Assembly (NCBI GenBank): GCA_019055375.1
Contig: JAHQIW010007065.1
Coordinates: forward strand, 62,001-126,000
DNA length: 64,000 bases
Source of the DNA: Parelaphostrongylus tenuis
Lineage: Eukaryota; Nematoda; Chromadorea; Rhabditida; Metastrongylidae
Direction: 5' to 3'
In this document: positions 1 to 14,500 of the stretch, one piece after another
Layout: every line of letters begins with the position of its first letter
Position numbering within the stretch: position 1 is the stretch's first letter
Program-made: the position numbers and the translations under genes
Notes under the pieces: model-generated
Databases searched by the model: none
What the model was told of the DNA's origin: nothing
Seen by the model: only the letters and a program-made list of their open reading frames with translations

Positions 1-2109
1 TCATGCTCTATGTTTTCTAAGATTGGTAGGGTAAGCTGTTTTGGAAAGTGCCCAACAATAAGTAAGCAGTCAGTGCTGACATATACGGAAAACAACTCTG
101 GAAATTGGCCGCAGCATAATGAGAAAGGCATCCCGAAAGACCTAGCGTCGCCCTTCTTTAGGGTAACGCTCAACTTACATTGAAAGTCGACTCGCCACAT
201 TTTCGAGAAACTGGACTGGACGACGGTACCACATCAACCGTATGGCTCTGGCATTATTCCATCGGGTCATCATTTCTACCGCGCCCTGAAGAAGCATCTG
301 CGGACATCTGCGGAAGAAAATTGAAAGACTACAACTATCTCAAAAGTGACCTCACAAACTTCTTTGATCGTCAGCAGCCTCATCTTTTTATTGAAGTAAG
401 GCGTCCAATTTTTGCCCCAAAAATGGTTCCGTATAAGATCATGATAGTTACTATATTGTTGACTATCTGATTTCTTCAGATAAACAAGAATCAATATAAG
501 TGACGAATTACGAGAGATATCGTGGAGAAACTGAATACAAATACCAACAACTCGCCTTTAACTTTCAGGCGACAGGCTAACAACTCCGAATGTGAAGCAT
601 TATTGGTTTTTTTTCTATGAAACACTTTTAAAAGTAGATGAAGTGTTGGGATCGCCACTTCCTAAGCTAACGAACGACTGCCAAATTCTGGTTGGAATCT
701 AGGCATAAACGATAGGGGAGCACATAAAGTACTCCGAAGGCGGAGCGTGATTCTCTTTATAATTGAACGCAAAAAAGAGGTTTCAAAGAAATCAAGAAAT
801 CATTAAAATCGCCGTTTCTTAAGCCATCTAATGATTACTAAAACATTCTAACCCAAATTCGAAGTGTAGCTCAACAGTACGCATACGTCTTTGCGCATCA
901 TGGCTATAACTCGGACATGAAATAAGGGTACTTTTACGTCGAAATCGAGTATAGCAGACTCTTCGTGAGTGCTCAGTCGCCAAAAAACAGGTTAGGATGC
1001 TTTCGTTCCAAATTGCCTAGTGCTTTTCGTAATACTCATGTGAGATGACCTAAACACGGAGACAAACGAAGATTTAACTAATACCTGTTCAAGTGTCTAA
1101 ACAAATAACAAAATTACAGATAGTAAAGCATGCAGACGAAGTTGGTGTACGTAAAGAAAGTTGTATATAAAGAGTACGGCCAAAGGGATTAATATAAATT
1201 ATATCCCAAAACAGACCACCGTATAAACACAAGGATGGGAGCTAGAAGAAGTTAGTGAGAAAGAATGATGACAACGTTTCCTTATCCCTTGACTTATCGT
1301 GTTGAATTTTCGCCTATGTGTGGTGCGATCCACTAACTGGTAGGCGCGCGAATGGCAATCTTGTACTTTTCCAATGCAAGTCAGATTTCTATTGTTACTG
1401 AAGTAGATTTGTGGTCAGTTGAAGATAAAAATATCACTGGAGGGAATTTGATAAGAGATGAGAACGTCGCCAATATTTTCTAATATATAACAAAACAGCT
1501 AATTCACTGTCAGTGATGAATTTCATGTTCGACGATGCACTGTACTTTTGCGGAAGTGTATGTGCACATTTTAACAAGTTGGTAGAAATGGTACCCTCTT
1601 AAAGATTCCTTTTCTTTATAGAGCATTGTAAAGCTGCTATTCATAGATGTTATGGGGATGACCTGACAAGCAAAGTAAGAATAAAGATAAGTCATTTGTA
1701 TCCACATTTGTATCGAAAAGCGCGCTCATTACAATAGGCCCTAGTAGGTCAGGCCGTGGCGCACAAAGTGCATCGAGAACGATGCATCTGGTACCGAAAG
1801 GTCAAATAAAAGCGTGAATAAGTCCCATACAGCACTGTTAGCTTTTCGAGCCTAGACTGAATGCAGAACTGCCATATTCACAATATTATTGACATGCAAA
1901 CAAAGGGTTCAATACCTCTAAGCACCAATATTATTAAAAATCCATCGTGTAATGTGGAAATTTAAGGAGTCATAAAGCATATGCAAATGATCCATAAAAC
2001 ATCTTGAAGATTGAAAGTAAGCAAGGTAAGCAAACATTACAAATTCCGGTTTATGAACCGAAACTAAAACAGACTCGTTGCTTTTTCACCTCCAAAATCA
2101 CGTACTTAT
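1..2109. other. downstream flank of lnp-1, no feature recognised
   Basis: AT-rich sequence with only short open frames. I see no exon with plausible splice sites, no transposase motif and no SINE head on either strand. Confidence 0.6.
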
Positions 2110-2290
2110 GATACTTATCACAGCAACAGTCCACTATAGCAAACGTTTCACAAGCTTTCTAATTTCTAAGAAAAAATCCAAATAAGTCGCATAGAATTAT
2201 ATCGATACTTATCACAGCAACAATCAACTATAGCAAACGTTTCAGAAGCTTTCTAAGAAGAATTCCGAATAAGTCGCATAGAATTATATC
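2110..2290. repeat. two-copy tandem repeat, ~90 bp unit
   Basis: Units 2110-2203 and 2204-2290 both begin GATACTTATCACAGCAAC and end near AGTCGCATAGAATTATATC. The copies are close, with a few substitutions and one short deletion, so the duplication is fairly recent. It lies just past the lnp-1 stop. Confidence 0.9.
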
Positions 2291-2485
2291 GATTCAATGC
2301 AAAATATAAAGTACACTATTAGTAAACGTAGCACAGATGTTTAAGACCAATATGACGAAAGTAGACGATAATGATATCCAAGAGAATATCGCATTTACTA
2401 CGTACTTCACTATGAAATATACAAGAGTAAGTATCACTACTTCGTAAAGTACAATCCATAAAAGTTCCAATCAATACACACTTCA

Positions 2486-2551
2486 TCATGATTTTGATGT
2501 AGAGTCCAACACTTCCACATGATCCTCTGATGAGTCATCCAAAGAATCGTC
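2486..2551 (-). CDS. lnp-1: lnp-1 exon 11 (acidic C-terminus and stop)
   Basis: Twenty-one codons plus TGA (a second TGA follows directly): DDSLDDSSEDHVEVLD and onward. Acceptor TTATTTCAG. The acidic tail resembles Lunapark C-termini, some of which carry ER-acting phosphosites. I see no clear AATAAA on the minus strand in the next 400 nt. Confidence 0.72.
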   Translation of the reverse strand, partial: DDSLDDSSEDHVEVLDSTSKS

Positions 2552-5500
2552 CTGAAATAACAGAACAAAAATCATCAGTACCAAGTTGTGATTTCCTTTT
2601 CAAAAATTAGCACTTCCAAATTTTGTTCCTCAGTGATCAGTAAAAACTCAATGCTCTTCAAGAAACTAATGCCCAATTTCAGCCAGATTTTTGATTTGGC
2701 TTATATAAGCTAAGAAAAAAAACTATATTAGCGGAAAAAATACTGTCAAGGTCCACATATTTATGTGGACAGTATTATTTTTACCAGTCAAATAGAATCG
2801 ATTTTTGGAGGCGATAAGGTCGTTGTGAGTAGTTTTGGAAATGGCTTAGTTTCTAAAAGATTTCTCGAACTGGAAATTATCGAGATGTTTAGAGAAGATG
2901 TTGCTAGACGGATAGACGCCTAGAGAATTAGACGGATGAGGTAGTTTCGCAGCTAAGTTGGTTCGACCATCACAACGTCGGTAGCTATCAACATATACTC
3001 GTACCCACACTCTAGGAAGGCATGCGGGCTCCTTCTAACGGTCGCCTACATGGCTGTGCTAGATTATTCTGGAATTTACACCATGGGCATTCGCTAGGTC
3101 GTGTGGCGCTTATATATAATCAATAACGAGTTATTAAGACATTAACAGTTCCATGGCAACGCAAGCACTGACGGGGATGCCTAATATAGACGTACTCGTG
3201 CTAAACTCGCTGTTCATGACGGTACCATCCACAAGACGCGTCTCTAGAATGAATTCTGATTATAAACTATTTGAGCACAGAAATAGCGGCGAGCACTGAT
3301 GGTGCAGAGTGGTGTGCAAAATATTCGACATCAGGCGGGAGATAAACCCGTATTTCACCAATACCGGAGGCGCGTGTTGCCATTACACCAGCGATGCCAC
3401 AGCTCTGATACCACTCTTCTGTCAGCTTAACTGAATTTTATCGGTATGTGCTTACTAGACCAAACCTGTTGAATACTGATTACTGACAGCACAAAGATTT
3501 ATATCGAAGAAAGGGTGGTAGCAGAGCGATGTCATTGGTAGCACAGGTAGTGGTGCCATGGGCTCCCGTATGGGTGAAACACCGCTTCAACATACCCACT
3601 TGTCCTCGAATATTTTACATAACACTCAACAATCCTAGATGTATATTTTTTAACATACTACCACTGTTAAAATTAAAGTGTCAAGGCAGTTAGAGGAAGT
3701 CTTAAAAATGTTCTGAATGAGAATTTTCTATGTCAATTATTACTTAACACCCATAACGCTACAAGTTAGAGAACATATGAGTGGACCTTATGATATGAGG
3801 TCGTTCTATAAGTTTTGGTAATGAGAAAAAAATAAATAGCAATTTAGTAACCAGAAGTGATTAAAAGTACATGATTTTGGCATTGTTGAAGTGCGCATTT
3901 TCTTGCGAACATTTAGTCTTTCAAAGCGCTAAAGATCTACATAATTGTGGCAATAGGCTAGGCGCGATGAATGAACAGAGAAGGAACCAATTGATTATCG
4001 ATAAGCAATCCATTTTTACCTCACAGATAGCAATAATTTCGGAAGTTCATCTTGAATGGCATTAGAAATATCACGCATTAGAAGGTAAGTGTTAACGCTA
4101 TATTAGGTTTTAAAAAGCTCACTTATGGTTTAATTCGCAACTGAACTACAACCATTATTTCATCAGCTCAGGAGATCGTATGTGGCCAAGTGGTTAAAGG
4201 TGCCTTGCAACAGATACGATGTCGAAGGTTCAAACCTGTGCTCGAGAGTCACCAAGCCTTCCATTTTTCCGGGATCGGTAAATTGGTACCAAATTTTTCT
4301 GGGAGGATAGAAGCACTGGCCTAATACATCGATAGAACACCGCGAGTAATTATAATGGTCAGACAAATGCATTCAATCTCCTCATACGATGCTTGATGAA
4401 GTCGAATGCTCTCGGTGCAATCCTCAGATTTTAGCAACGTCAAGAGCTTGATCTTTGAGCTTCGTTATCGTTTAATAGCAATACTATTGATGTTTATAAC
4501 TGTATATCTAAGAATGTTAAATGATACCTTTATTTCGAGTGTTTTGCTAAGACCACGTTCAAATTTCAATAGATCCTTTCATTATTATTTGAGCCAATTT
4601 GTCATGTGGTCTGGTAAGGGTTCTAAGGATGAAAGGATCTATTGAAATCCGAACGTGATCTTAACAAAACACTCGAAATAAAGGTATAATATGATAAAAT
4701 ATCAGCCGAAGAGCGATCGAGAGTATAACACATCTGTGTTAGGTGAAGATTTTACTTGACACAGAGTGTGAAACGTTCGTCTTCGATAACTCTCTGTAGG
4801 GAGAGTAAGGCTCCCAAGAGAACTGACTATAAAAAGATCGAAAAACGACGGGTTCTGCCCGGCTGACGAGTCTGTAAGGACGAAACACGTGTATCGGGCT
4901 GTACAAGAGCCTTACCAGACCACATGACAAGTTGGCTCAAATAATAATGAAAGGATGTGATACGCAAAACTTTCAACTCTAAGGGAAGTTAGACACGCGT
5001 CCCATCCTCATTGAAAGCGTGCAAGAAAATAAAACAGAGAAAAAAAATAATATCAGAACACAAACCGTGCCGGTAATACTGGTTAGCACGCTCCCACAGT
5101 AAAGGTTAAGAAACAGGTTCAAATTCCACCCGAGGTTTGAAGTCTTACCGTAACACTCAACATACTTTTGAAGAATATTAAGTAGTTTTCTGCAACGAAT
5201 AAAAAACTCATTCACTGAACAAGAAGTTTTTACAGGAGTGTTTAGAAATCATCCGAAAGCTTGGATTTCTGGCTACAGCCCCATGTGGTCGGTCTTCGAA
5301 AGGACCCTTTTTAACGCTGTAAAATCCAAAATGAAATTGTGATTAACACGATTACGTGTTTTTTTTCTTATATCGTTTATAGTACGTTGGCAAAAAGCTT
5401 TCCTTAAAGTGCTAGCACTCAATCGGTAGCACAAGTTTCGAAGAACTCAAAAATATGTTTGGTTTGAAAAAGCTCTTTTGGTAGAACAGCAGGAGAAAAA

Positions 5501-8500
5501 CAGCGTTATAAAGGGTCTAAAAAACCGGCCATGTGACGTCGTAGCAAAAAAACCTAAGCTTACGATCATTAACACCATATGAAAAGTTCCTGTCCAACGA
5601 ATAAGATCAATTTTCTAATTGTCGCCGTCTAAAAAAATGTACCGAGAATTATTTTCAATCTTCTCATGACTAGCACCTTTTGGGCAGCAATTTCTGGCAA
5701 AAAAAAAAAACGACAAGGAAAATTATACGAAAAGAAAAAGCATTACATGATAAGTTTTTGGAACTTAATAAGCATCAAGCGAAAATAAATAAAAGCAGAA
5801 ACAAGCAGATCCGATCCCAATACACCTTTTTAGGGACAGATTCATGATAAATTTCTTATGAATGAGAAGAAAAAGGTTTCGAAAGGGGTCAGGAAGAAAA
5901 GCAAAAGAAAATCGAGACATGAGTGAGCGCAATCAGTTTTATACAAAATCTCATGATTACGATGGAAAGTGATACTAAAACGGACCCAACAGTGCAGTGG
6001 ATAGCACGCGTCCCCTAAAAGAAAGGTATGCAGGTCCAATTGCGGACTGAGATTTCAGTTTTTCCCGTATCACTCAATATTCTTGGAGACAAAGCTTTGT
6101 GTGGAACAACATTGAATGCCAAAAAACATACAAGCTTCATCTGCTTTCCATTTGCTTTTTCAGGTTCTCCGTCGCTATCTAGTAGTGCGTTGCTAAGACA
6201 CTGAACGTCCTAAAACGAAAACAAAACCATATAATCGTCATTCGGTAATTATCACATGCTTAAAACGATTTATCTCTTCATAGGCCCCACATTTTTCCTT
6301 CTCGACTAAAGATAGAAAGGAATTTAATTATCAGGTGGAAAATGTAGAATTATGAGTGAACCTTTATATTTGACTGCTTTTTTGATACCTCGCTCAAAAC
6401 AACATAACATGCTGTGCAAGAAGTTCGTGCCCTCTTGGTTTTTTGTTATGGTTTTTGTAATGATAATGCATGAATTTGGCATCGTTCAATCGCGCATCTT
6501 CTTGCCGATATTTTAGTATACAACTTGCTTAGACTGGCTCTGAGACGGAGTTGTCTTTGGAAGAAATTCGCTTGCTACTCAAGCACGAATGGTGCGCAGA
6601 AGCAAGCGCTAGTAAAAAAACGCGCAAGATTAACGAAGCCTGTGGCGACGATGGATGACTGGGAAATGGTTCGCGAGGTTCAGAGCTGGAGAGAACAGTG
6701 TGGAGGATCAGTCGCGCTAGGGCCGTCCCAAGGAAGCTCCATCAATCAATCTTGCGCCGCTTCACTAGCATTTCCCACTATGCAAAATTCGTGCATGAGT
6801 AGCAAGCGATTTTCTTCTTATGATAGCTCTATTTCAGAGCAAGTATAGGCGATTTGTAAACAAAAACAATCGCAACAAAATGCGCAATTGGACGATATCG
6901 AAATCATGCAGTTTCGCTGCAGAGATCATATTGAAAATTAAACCGGCACGAACTCTTTACACAACGTATTATCTGTTAACATATTTTGAGCCTTTCATGA
7001 GGTAGGTCTGTGATGGCTTATGTAAAGTGGTAGACACGTATTTCGACCTTTCAACCTCATCAGTAGCACGGTAGCTTTCGTTTGAGCCAATTCCCTGTAG
7101 AAAAGGATCGACAACAAAGACCTTAGACTGCACGTAACCAAAGTGAAAAGATCAAGACACAAGAGAAACTCATCTTTTCACCTTGCGCGTGCAGTGTGAC
7201 ATCTTCGTCATCGACTCCTTTATATGTAAGGGGTATATCGCCTTACAAGGGATTGGCTCAAATAAAAGGCAACGTGCCTGTGATGAGGCTAAAAGCCCAA
7301 AACACCTGTCCAGCACTTTAAATGCCATAACAGACCTCATGGAAGACTTAAAGTATGTTACCAGATTTTATATCGTTCTAAGCGAGGTTTTAGAAAAACA
7401 GCCAAATATAAAGGTTCACTGATACTGATATACTTATAAAAGATGATATGTTAGTCACAAACTTTCATAACAGTTACGTCAAATTAGACCGATAAAATGA
7501 TAATGAAAGACATAATTTTGAGCAAGATTTCCTGGGTATTCAACTTAGAACTGAAATAGCTTCAGAAGATTGCAAAAACAACGCTATGCGTCGTGTAGCG
7601 TCAAGAATGTTGAAAGTACATAAGCCCTTGCAGTGTAAGTACTAAGATTAGAGCGAGCTGTAGCATGCTCATATTGGTACAAGTCGGTTAGAGGGCGACA
7701 AATGAAAAGCCGATCTCATTCAGTGTACAGTAACTTTTCATAGAAATGTTAGTAATCGTCCGAAAGCTTAGATTTTCGGCTACAGCGCCACGTTGCCGAT
7801 TTTTCAAAACGCTCCTTTATAACGCTGTAGCATTCAAACAAAAATTATGTTACACACTCGCCTTTCACCTTCATTTTTATCACGCGTATAACTCATTGGA
7901 AGCCGAAAACATATTAGTGTGTAGAGAAATTTACGTAGTATCTTAGTCAATCGTTTTTTTGGAGTTTCTTCCAAAGCGGGGGAAAAATTCTCAACTGAAT
8001 TACAATATATCGATCTTCCGCCTCGCCTCGCCCCTACCACGCCCCCGCTACGTCCTCCGCATTGTGAAATAGTCTGTGATCAACATTACCAAGAATGCGA
8101 AACTCGATCTTATTTTCCCTGCTAAGCCGTATTTCCAGAAAATAAGCACATCAGTAAAATCAGGAAACATTACGCTATCGGATGATTACTGATAGTCTAG
8201 AGAAAGACCTCTGTCCAGCGAGATTTGAAGCACGAGTGAAAAGGCCAAAGGAGATCAAGGATCAAAGGAGCCTTTGAAGAAGCAAACAAGTTTTTGAGTT
8301 CCTAGAGATATGTACTTAAAAAGAAAACTAGCACCTCAGGAGCTTTGTCCAGCGAGATACGAGCGAGACAAGAAAAAAAAAACATAGTTTTACGAAAGAC
8401 GATTTTATTTTAGATTTTATAGCGCTATAAAGGAGTGTTTTGGAAACCGACCACGCCAGATTCGAGCTCTCGAATGATTACTAACACTCCTATGAAAAGT

Positions 8501-11500
8501 TCATGGAACAAGATCGTTCTATGAAATTGTCGCCGTCTAACCGACTTGAACCGCTCATCTCACCTAAAGGTGAATACATCAACGCCAATGCTTGTAAAAT
8601 GAAGCTTTGCATAATAACAAGAGATGTAAAAACTTTGAATGTCACGCGGGAATCGAACCCACATTTCACCCTTTCGAGGCTTCCGCTAACCAACTGCACT
8701 AGGTCTATTAGAGTACTTATAAAGTCCTAGACACCTGTTTCGGCCTCATAGCCACATCATTCTGTTCAATCAGTTCCTCGATGATATACCCCTTATGTAA
8801 AGCAATTGACGCCGACCCTCTTACACTCGACGTAGGATGAGAGGATTCCCTTATATAGAGGGTTTGCTCCAATATACTCACTGAACCGAAAGGTACTGTG
8901 CTATTAATGAGTCTGCAAGGCCATGACATGTGCCCAGCACTTTATAAGTGCCATGACAGACGTCATGAAAACCTCAAAATATGTCATCAGATTATACTGT
9001 TTTTGAGCGAGGTCTCGAAATAGTCGATTGCAAGAAATTGTTACATATGCCCTGTGATAGCCGTAAACCCCACAATCGACAATCAATCTCTCTGAAAAAA
9101 CGACACGGTGATTCTCTCACCATACGTTAAGTGTAAATAGTTCGCCGTCAATTCCTTTACACAGAGGTAGATTGGTGAGGAAATGAGTGGATCGTATGGC
9201 ATCGTGCAATTAACGTGCCTGGAAGGCCAAACACGTATGAACTAGCATTTTATGAGTTCCATGAGAAACCTCATGAAAGGCTCAAAATATGTTGTCACCT
9301 TATATTAACAAAGCATTAGTCCAGGAAGCCAACACAACGGCCAAAGATTCAAGCAGCACATAAGCCCAAGCCTGAATGAAGAGAACAGCTTCAATTTTCA
9401 GATGAAAGCGTTATTAAAAGCCCGGAGAGGTAATTTTCTGTCAAACGGCGACAAATAAATATTCGATCCCAATCGTTGGACAAGACGTTTTCATAAGAGT
9501 GTTAGTGATCATTCGAAAGCTAGAATCTCTGGCTAGCGTGGTACGTGGCTCTTTTTTGAGAAAGTCTTTATTATAACGCTACAATGAAAGAAACATATTT
9601 ATGTTTCACACATGCTTTCTCACAAGACTCCTTTTCTCTGCTCCTTTTCTGAACTATTAGTGATTATTCGACAGCGTAAAATTTAAGGATTCCGACTTTG
9701 TGCTCATTTTCTGGCGCTTCTCTGCAGTGTAGCAGGAAAGATACAATCAGATTCACATACGCGAGCATGGGTATTTTGGCTATTCTACGGGTTGGATGGA
9801 GTGTGTGGGTGGGGGTAGAGCAGATGCGCCGATTTCAATACGCCCAACGATCGACTGGAATTCCAAAGGGCCATAGAAATGTGCGACTTTTGTTATTCAA
9901 TAAGGAGTTGTTCCCCCGCTTTTAAGAAAACTTCAGATTAAACGCCTAACTCTCAAACTGAAAGATTTTCACTATTCGTTCATGTGTTCTTCGTGCTTCC
10001 AGCGAAGTAATAGTTGAATTGCGCGGCCAATGTAAAACATAATTTCATTTTGAATTTGACAGGTTATAAAAGGGCGTTTTCAAAAAAAGACCATGTATCG
10101 AGTTAATCAGAGATTTATGCTTTATGGGTTTTCGGGGTTTGTGTCCAATGGTTACTAACAATCTCATGAAAAGTTATTGTGCAGCAAATGGGGTCGAATA
10201 TTAATTTGTCGCTATCTAACACAAACCCCGAAAACCCATAAAGGAATCATCAAATGCTTAGATTTTACTTATTCGTCCAGAGGATTAGAATATGCAGTGA
10301 ACGAATGGTCAGCTTAATGGCCCAGAACGTTGGGCTCTATTGAGATTCTCTGGGAGAAAATGGCACTAAAGGGATCAGTAATCTCGGTGTAATCTTCTAC
10401 CTTGTTTGATAGTAAACGATTAGAGTGATAAACTCATAATGAATACGCTTTTACGTCATAAATCTCAGTTGGCACGGGTGAGGGCGGCGCAGTGGTTACA
10501 GATGCTCTGCGACATACACGTGGTCGATGAATGAGTTCGATACAGCACTCAAAGCTCGCAGGGATGAAAGGCTTCGTAAGCCTTGAACGTGGGATCAAAC
10601 CATCGACCTCGTACGTGTAGCAGATTACCTCTGGCCACAGCGCTGCATGCGCTCTTATAATATAAGGTATTATAATCAAATAAGCCAACTTCTTTTTGAC
10701 GTCTACCATCTTTGAAAATTTCGACTACTTAGAGCGCTATAACAAAAATACCTCTGTAGTACGCAGATGAGCCTGTCCACGCCAATTTCGAAATCAATAA
10801 AAGAAATCAATCAAACGTAATTTAGTGACAAAATGTATCCAAACCGCACATAACGTCATTTCCACACAACAGACGATTAAAAACCAGCGTATAGCACAAC
10901 TCACCGTTCGGTCAGAGGGGAAAGACATCTGTGAATGCGTCTTCGGAGTTGGATGAACTTGTGAACCAGGAGGTAACGTTGGTAATTTCATTGGCCTGAA
11001 AATGAACTGGGGAAAATCTAACATTACTTACTAGTAACTCGAGTTTCTAAAGACATCATGGAAGGTCTCTCAGATGAATACATGATGAACCTACTGAATA
11101 TTTATTCCGCTTTAGCACCGATACTAACATTAGCACGCAGGAGCATAGATGTTATAGCAGCGCAAGCGCCGAGATGACAAGTTTTCAAGAAAAAAAAAAC
11201 AAGGCACAAAATTCGCATTGGCGCTGGGTCTACTGGGTTGGCGAGGAATTTTTCGGACTTTTCGTCTTGTTGATTGATTTTCATTCATTTGAATTTTTGC
11301 TTATACTATCGTTTAGTGCAGTCTTGCTATTGTTTCATATAAACACTCATACATTTGTTTTAAGATGGAAATTTCACGAAACCAAAAACGACTATTGACG
11401 TTACGAGAGTATCGTTTGAGTTCAAGTGCTGCTCTAGTACACAACGATGCTCGTGTAGCATCAACACTCGTTTTTGCTCTCGAGGCAAATTCATCTCAAA

Positions 11501-14500
11501 ACAAATGCACAAGTGTTTTGATTTTTTTCCGTTTCGTAGCAGGCATTTTCAAGCCTATCACCTACGATGGACAAAAAGTCTTCATAAAGAATGTTAGTAA
11601 TCATTCGAAAACTTAAATCTCAAGCTAGCGCTGTAAGTGGCCGGTTTTTGAGAAAGACCCTTCTATAAAGCTAAAAAATTGCAAGTAAAATAAGTTTAAC
11701 ATCGGCCGCGCGATTCTCTGGATGCACGAAAAGCACATGAAAATGTAGAGAATATCTTCTAGTATCAGGGTCAGACGTTCTTCCCAAAGCGGCAATTCTT
11801 CCGGTTAAGATGGTGACTCCCGTGGACCCAGGGGGTGTCCAATTACTCCACCTCCTCTGCTCCGATCGGACGCCAACTACAGCTAGCTTTCGTTGCAGGA
11901 CCCACAGCTGAGTTTTGAAATTACTCGCGTCTGGTCTGCGTCGGCGTACTGATTGCTGTTTCTTGATGTTATGTGTGCACGTATGGTGTCAACATTTAGA
12001 AACATCAGTCAATGCGGCGCACGCAGTTCACTCCAAAACCTAGCTTCGGGTCCTGCAACGGAAAACAGCTGTACTTCACGTTCAGTCAGGGCGGAGGGGG
12101 TGGAGCCCTTGGGTATGCCCCTGGGTCCACGCAAGTTAATCGGCAAATCATGTACACCTCACTTAAGCACTATCGATCGACGTCAGCGCTGACCAAGCCA
12201 CCGCCTGTGAACCAGGTAAAGCTCTAGTTTAAGCCTTAGAATGACCACTAGCACTCTTTATAGAAACTTGTTGTCCAGTGTGGAAGATAGGCTTGCAAAT
12301 CTGTGCCACCAAACGGAAAAGTATCGCGACAATATAAACATAAACTTAAATGCGCGAAAATAGTCGACAAAAGAAAAAGCCCGGAAACAACGACACTTGT
12401 CTCAGAAGGCTAAACGAACCTGAATTTCCTTGCTGGGTTGAAATGTCCGCAAATGTAGCAGACAAATGCCAAGTAGTCGTACTCAGCAGGGAGGGCCATA
12501 CCATTATGACCATGACAACTTACACATATCAACGCATACCTGAAAGTACTTAGAAAGAGAGTTTTCGACAGTACTTACGTCTTCTACAAAAAGTGATAGA
12601 ACAACGCGTACCGCTGACTAGGTCCGTCTCCGAAGAAATAATCTACTAATTTATCGATAAACGTAATGCCATCTCTTTGATAAGGGCGAATAGGTTGTAC
12701 ACGCGGACGAATCACTGGAGATTCTTTTGGAGTAGCCTATAATAACATTCTTAATACACAGCGCCCGGAATTGAATGAAGATAAAGGATAAAGCTCTCGA
12801 CTCTGAACAACCCCTCAACGACGCGCTATGCAAGCGACTCCATTCGCATCACCGTTTGAGGCCCTTAATTTATTTCTGGGCCCTATTAAAACTCGTGGTG
12901 ACGTATCGAACCAAATTCAGTGCTGCTAACATTGCGGACAAGTCTGTCACCATGCCACCGACCCCACAGAGATGGAATTTCATGGCAAGCCTTGAGAGCG
13001 GAATGGAACCATCGACCACCGCTTCGATGTCGTGCGTGTCGTCGCACAGCACATCTAACAACTGCGTCACACGTGCTGCTCGATTGAGATCAATGCGTAA
13101 GATTGTGAACATTAATGAATCTTACCACGATATTTCACTATTATTCGGTCGTTCCATGAGTTTTCGTACTTAAGAAATAAACATGAAATTCACCAACCAA
13201 AAGTAATTGAAATTGCGTCATTTCGGTACCGTTCGATTGTGCATTTTATTGCAAACATTTTTGTAAACAATTCGCCCATATAGGACGGAGCCATCTTGCG
13301 AAAAAATTCGCTTGCCACTGATGCACGAATGGTGCGTAGGAGAAAATGCTGGTGAAGCGGTGCGCAAAATTAATGGAGCTTGAGGTAATGATAAGGTTAC
13401 ACAAAGAACGATTAGGAAGTGGTTAGACCCAGAAGGACCAATCGCGTTCGCATCGTCCAAAGGAAGCTCCATCAACTCATCCGAGACTGTGAACTCACGA
13501 CCACTGCATCTCTAACTGGCCACTGTGGACGATCTGCTCACCTCCCCTGCATTTCCAACCTCCAGCGTGTCATTGTTCAACGCAGCAGTGTTCCATTGTT
13601 TTAAACAGCAGCCTGACATTGTGAGACGTAGCTGCGCAGCACGCTGGAAGTGAGAGATACGGAGAAGGTGGAAGAGAGCGACCTGAGTTATAATTTAGAG
13701 ATGCAAAGACCATGGGTCCACGGTCCCGAAACGGTTAATCTTGCGATCCGCTTCACTAGCGCTTCCACCTATGCGCCATTTGTGCGTGAGTAGCAAGCGA
13801 GTTTGTACTCAATACAGCTCCATCTCAAAACACGTATAAGGGAGTTGGGAAGTTGTATGCCAAAATGTTCGCAAGAAAATGCTCGATCGAACGGTAACAA
13901 AAACGATGCAATTTCAATCACTTCTGGTTAATAAATTTGCTGTTTACTGCTCTAGCGACAAAACTTATGGAGCAACCTGATATACAGACAAAACGTCTAA
14001 ACATACCACAAAGATACGAATATACACAAGCCTTCTCATTAGACTAAGCTAAAAAAGTAAGAACAGAAATCCAAATCTGGAAAAAAACCAGTTCACCTAA
14101 ATTCAAGTATTTTCACATTAGAAAAAAAAGTACCTCAAACGTAGAGCTGTTAGGGTTCTTTGTAAGTGACATTTTCGAAGAAGGCTGTTGTTTAGTAGCC
14201 GAATTTTCAGGTTGACCTGAACCCTGCATGCTTCAGTGTGACGTTGACAATGAATGTTACGGATAAACTGTAGTGCTGTTTACCAGGTGATGTCGAAGAA
14301 ACCGGTTCTTCTTTATGAATATCCTCATCATACTTATCCAGAATTTCTTTAGCAACCTGCAATAGAAGATATTACATTTAAATTAGCTTAAGAAGAAACA
14401 GACAAACGATCTCGCAACAAACCTTGAATGTCTCTGTCTCTTTTACTGTTTCAAGCAATGATTTCTTCTTTGCAATCAAACTATCTAGACCCTAAAATTG

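Noticed and set aside
6525..6848. 107-codon plus-strand open frame
   Set aside because: The mariner HTH reads in another frame of the same DNA; this frame is a shadow.
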